Shown here in pieces: positions 14,379 to 15,151 of a DNA stretch of 15,151 nt. How positions within the stretch are numbered: position 1 is the first letter of the stretch; each line of letters starts with the position of its first letter. A program made the translations under genes and the position numbers. This DNA is from Chloroflexota bacterium (GTDB lineage Bacteria > Chloroflexota > Limnocylindria > Limnocylindrales > CSP1-4): contig JAICUV010000058.1 of NCBI GenBank assembly GCA_025935655.1, forward strand, positions 1-15,151, given 5' to 3'. The notes beneath the pieces are model-generated. The model ran no database searches and had not been told where the DNA came from. It saw only the letters and a program-made list of their open reading frames with translations.

Positions 14379-15151
14379 TCAGGGGTTCGTGGTGATCGGG
14401 AAGGCGCTGGCGTTCGTCCAGCCGGACGAGACGATCGCGCCGTTGTTGGCCCGGATGCGGAAGTAGTACGGCGTGTTGGCCGCGAGGCCGGACACGGTCA
14501 GCGTGGTGGCGTTCGCCGCCACGTTCGTCGACGTCACGCCGGTGGCGAAGTCCGCGACGAGCGAGCGCTGGATGGTGTAGCCGGTCACGTTGGGCGTGAC
14601 CGCCGGCCACGCCAGGATGACGCGCCGCTGGCTGCCCTGGTTCGCGCCGTTGGCCGCCGTGAGGCTGGCCGGTGCCGCGGGCTGCACCGGGACGAGCACC
14701 GAGGCGGTGTTCGAGTAGCCGGAGTTGCCGAGCGGCGTGATGTCGGCCACCCGGTAGGTGTAGGTCGTGCCGTAGGTCACGGTCGTGTCCACGAACGTGA
14801 CTCCGCCGGTCCCGGCGCGGGCCGGGGCCGTAGCGATCTGGGTGAACGTGACCCCGTCGGTCGAGCGCTCGATGGCGAACCCCGTCTCGATCGCGAGGTT
14901 GTCCACGAACGCGAGGCTGACCTGGGGACCGGCTGCACCGGCCTGCAGGGTCGTGGTGAGGTTCGACGGAGCGCGGAGCGCCGCGATCGGCGCGGACGCC
15001 GCGTCGGCGTTGACCTGCGGGTAGGCGCCGCCGTAGCCGACGGTGTTCCGGGCGACGACCCGGTAGCTGTACGTGGTGTTGTTCCAGCGGAACGACGTGT
15101 CCACGTACGAATACGTGCCACCGACGGTGTTGGGCACGCCGAGCGGGACGG
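14379..15151 (-). CDS. Fibronectin type III repeat protein, C-terminal part (5' end beyond window)
   Basis: The minus-strand frame is open from the right edge to TGA at 14381-14379, giving 256 complete codons. It shows the end of one FN3-like domain (TYSYRVVARNTVGYGGAY), a complete second one (from APSNLTTTLQ to GYSNTASVLV, with TYTYRVADITPLGNSGYS) and a complete third one (from APASLTAANG to the end, with PYYFRIRANN). These beta-sandwich repeats are typical of secreted or surface proteins. The sequence is rich in Asn, Thr, Val and Ala, unlike the neighbours. The protein ends directly after the last domain, with no membrane anchor, LPXTG or other sorting tail. Any catalytic or binding domain would lie upstream, outside the window. 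Confidence 0.85.
   Translation of the reverse strand, partial: VPLGVPNTVGGTYSYVDTSFRWNNTTYSYRVVARNTVGYGGAYPQVNADAASAPIAALRAPSNLTTTLQAGAAGPQVSLAFVDNLAIETGFAIERSTDGVTFTQIATAPARAGTGGVTFVDTTVTYGTTYTYRVADITPLGNSGYSNTASVLVPVQPAAPASLTAANGANQGSQRRVILAWPAVTPNVTGYTIQRSLVADFATGVTSTNVAANATTLTVSGLAANTPYYFRIRANNGAIVSSGWTNASAFPITTNP

Overview
The window is a GC-rich bacterial chromosome segment with tightly packed genes. Third codon positions are almost always G or C, so most opposite-strand frames are open by chance. Starts are a mix of Shine-Dalgarno-led (GGAGG-type) and apparently leaderless, and GTG and TTG starts are common. The sugar-binding protein is a lipoprotein with a Ser/Gly/Ala-rich tether. Together these suggest a high-GC Chloroflexota (Limnocylindria/Ellin6529-like) or Actinomycetota (Thermoleophilia-like) bacterium. 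I lean towards Chloroflexota, but nothing here decides it. I see no tRNA, rRNA, CRISPR array, insertion sequence or other sign of recent mobility, so this looks like ordinary core or metabolic chromosome.

Layout. On the minus strand, 1-1433 is the N-terminal two thirds or so of phosphoenolpyruvate carboxylase, cut by the left edge. Divergent from it is a two-component pair: a soluble GAF-histidine kinase (1559-2896) and an OmpR-type response regulator (2916-3638). After a 303-base gap with two hairpins and a promoter-like region comes a carbohydrate uptake and processing operon on the plus strand. It holds a lipoprotein substrate-binding protein (3942-5252), two MalF/MalG-type permeases (5316-6269, 6283-7203), a DUF624/YesL-like membrane protein (7208-7963) and a glycogen-debranching-type glycoside hydrolase (7960-10116). 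No ATPase is encoded here, so the importer probably borrows a shared MsmX/UgpC-type ATPase. A strong hairpin at 10177-10205 separates it from minus-strand genes: a small putative zinc-binding protein (10244-10459), an Amt ammonium transporter (10671-11987) and a CPA1 Na+/H+ antiporter (12188-13402). Divergent from the antiporter is an SDR-fold protein lacking the canonical catalytic Tyr/Lys (13465-14232). Two consecutive hairpins then separate it from the 3' end of a secreted fibronectin type III protein (minus, 14379 to the right edge).

How it works together. The central operon would capture a sugar or oligosaccharide outside the cell, import it and trim alpha-linked glucans in the cytoplasm. 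PEP carboxylase (anaplerosis), the ammonium channel and the cation/proton antiporter are separate housekeeping functions. The regulator pair could control any neighbour, but no target site is recognisable. The most interesting shared signal is regulatory: three start codons with no convincing Shine-Dalgarno (1559+, 7960+, 13402-) each sit exactly six bases after a TANNNT hexamer, the geometry expected of leaderless transcription. One of these lies inside the sugar operon, directly before the hydrolase gene. No clearly novel multi-gene system is evident.
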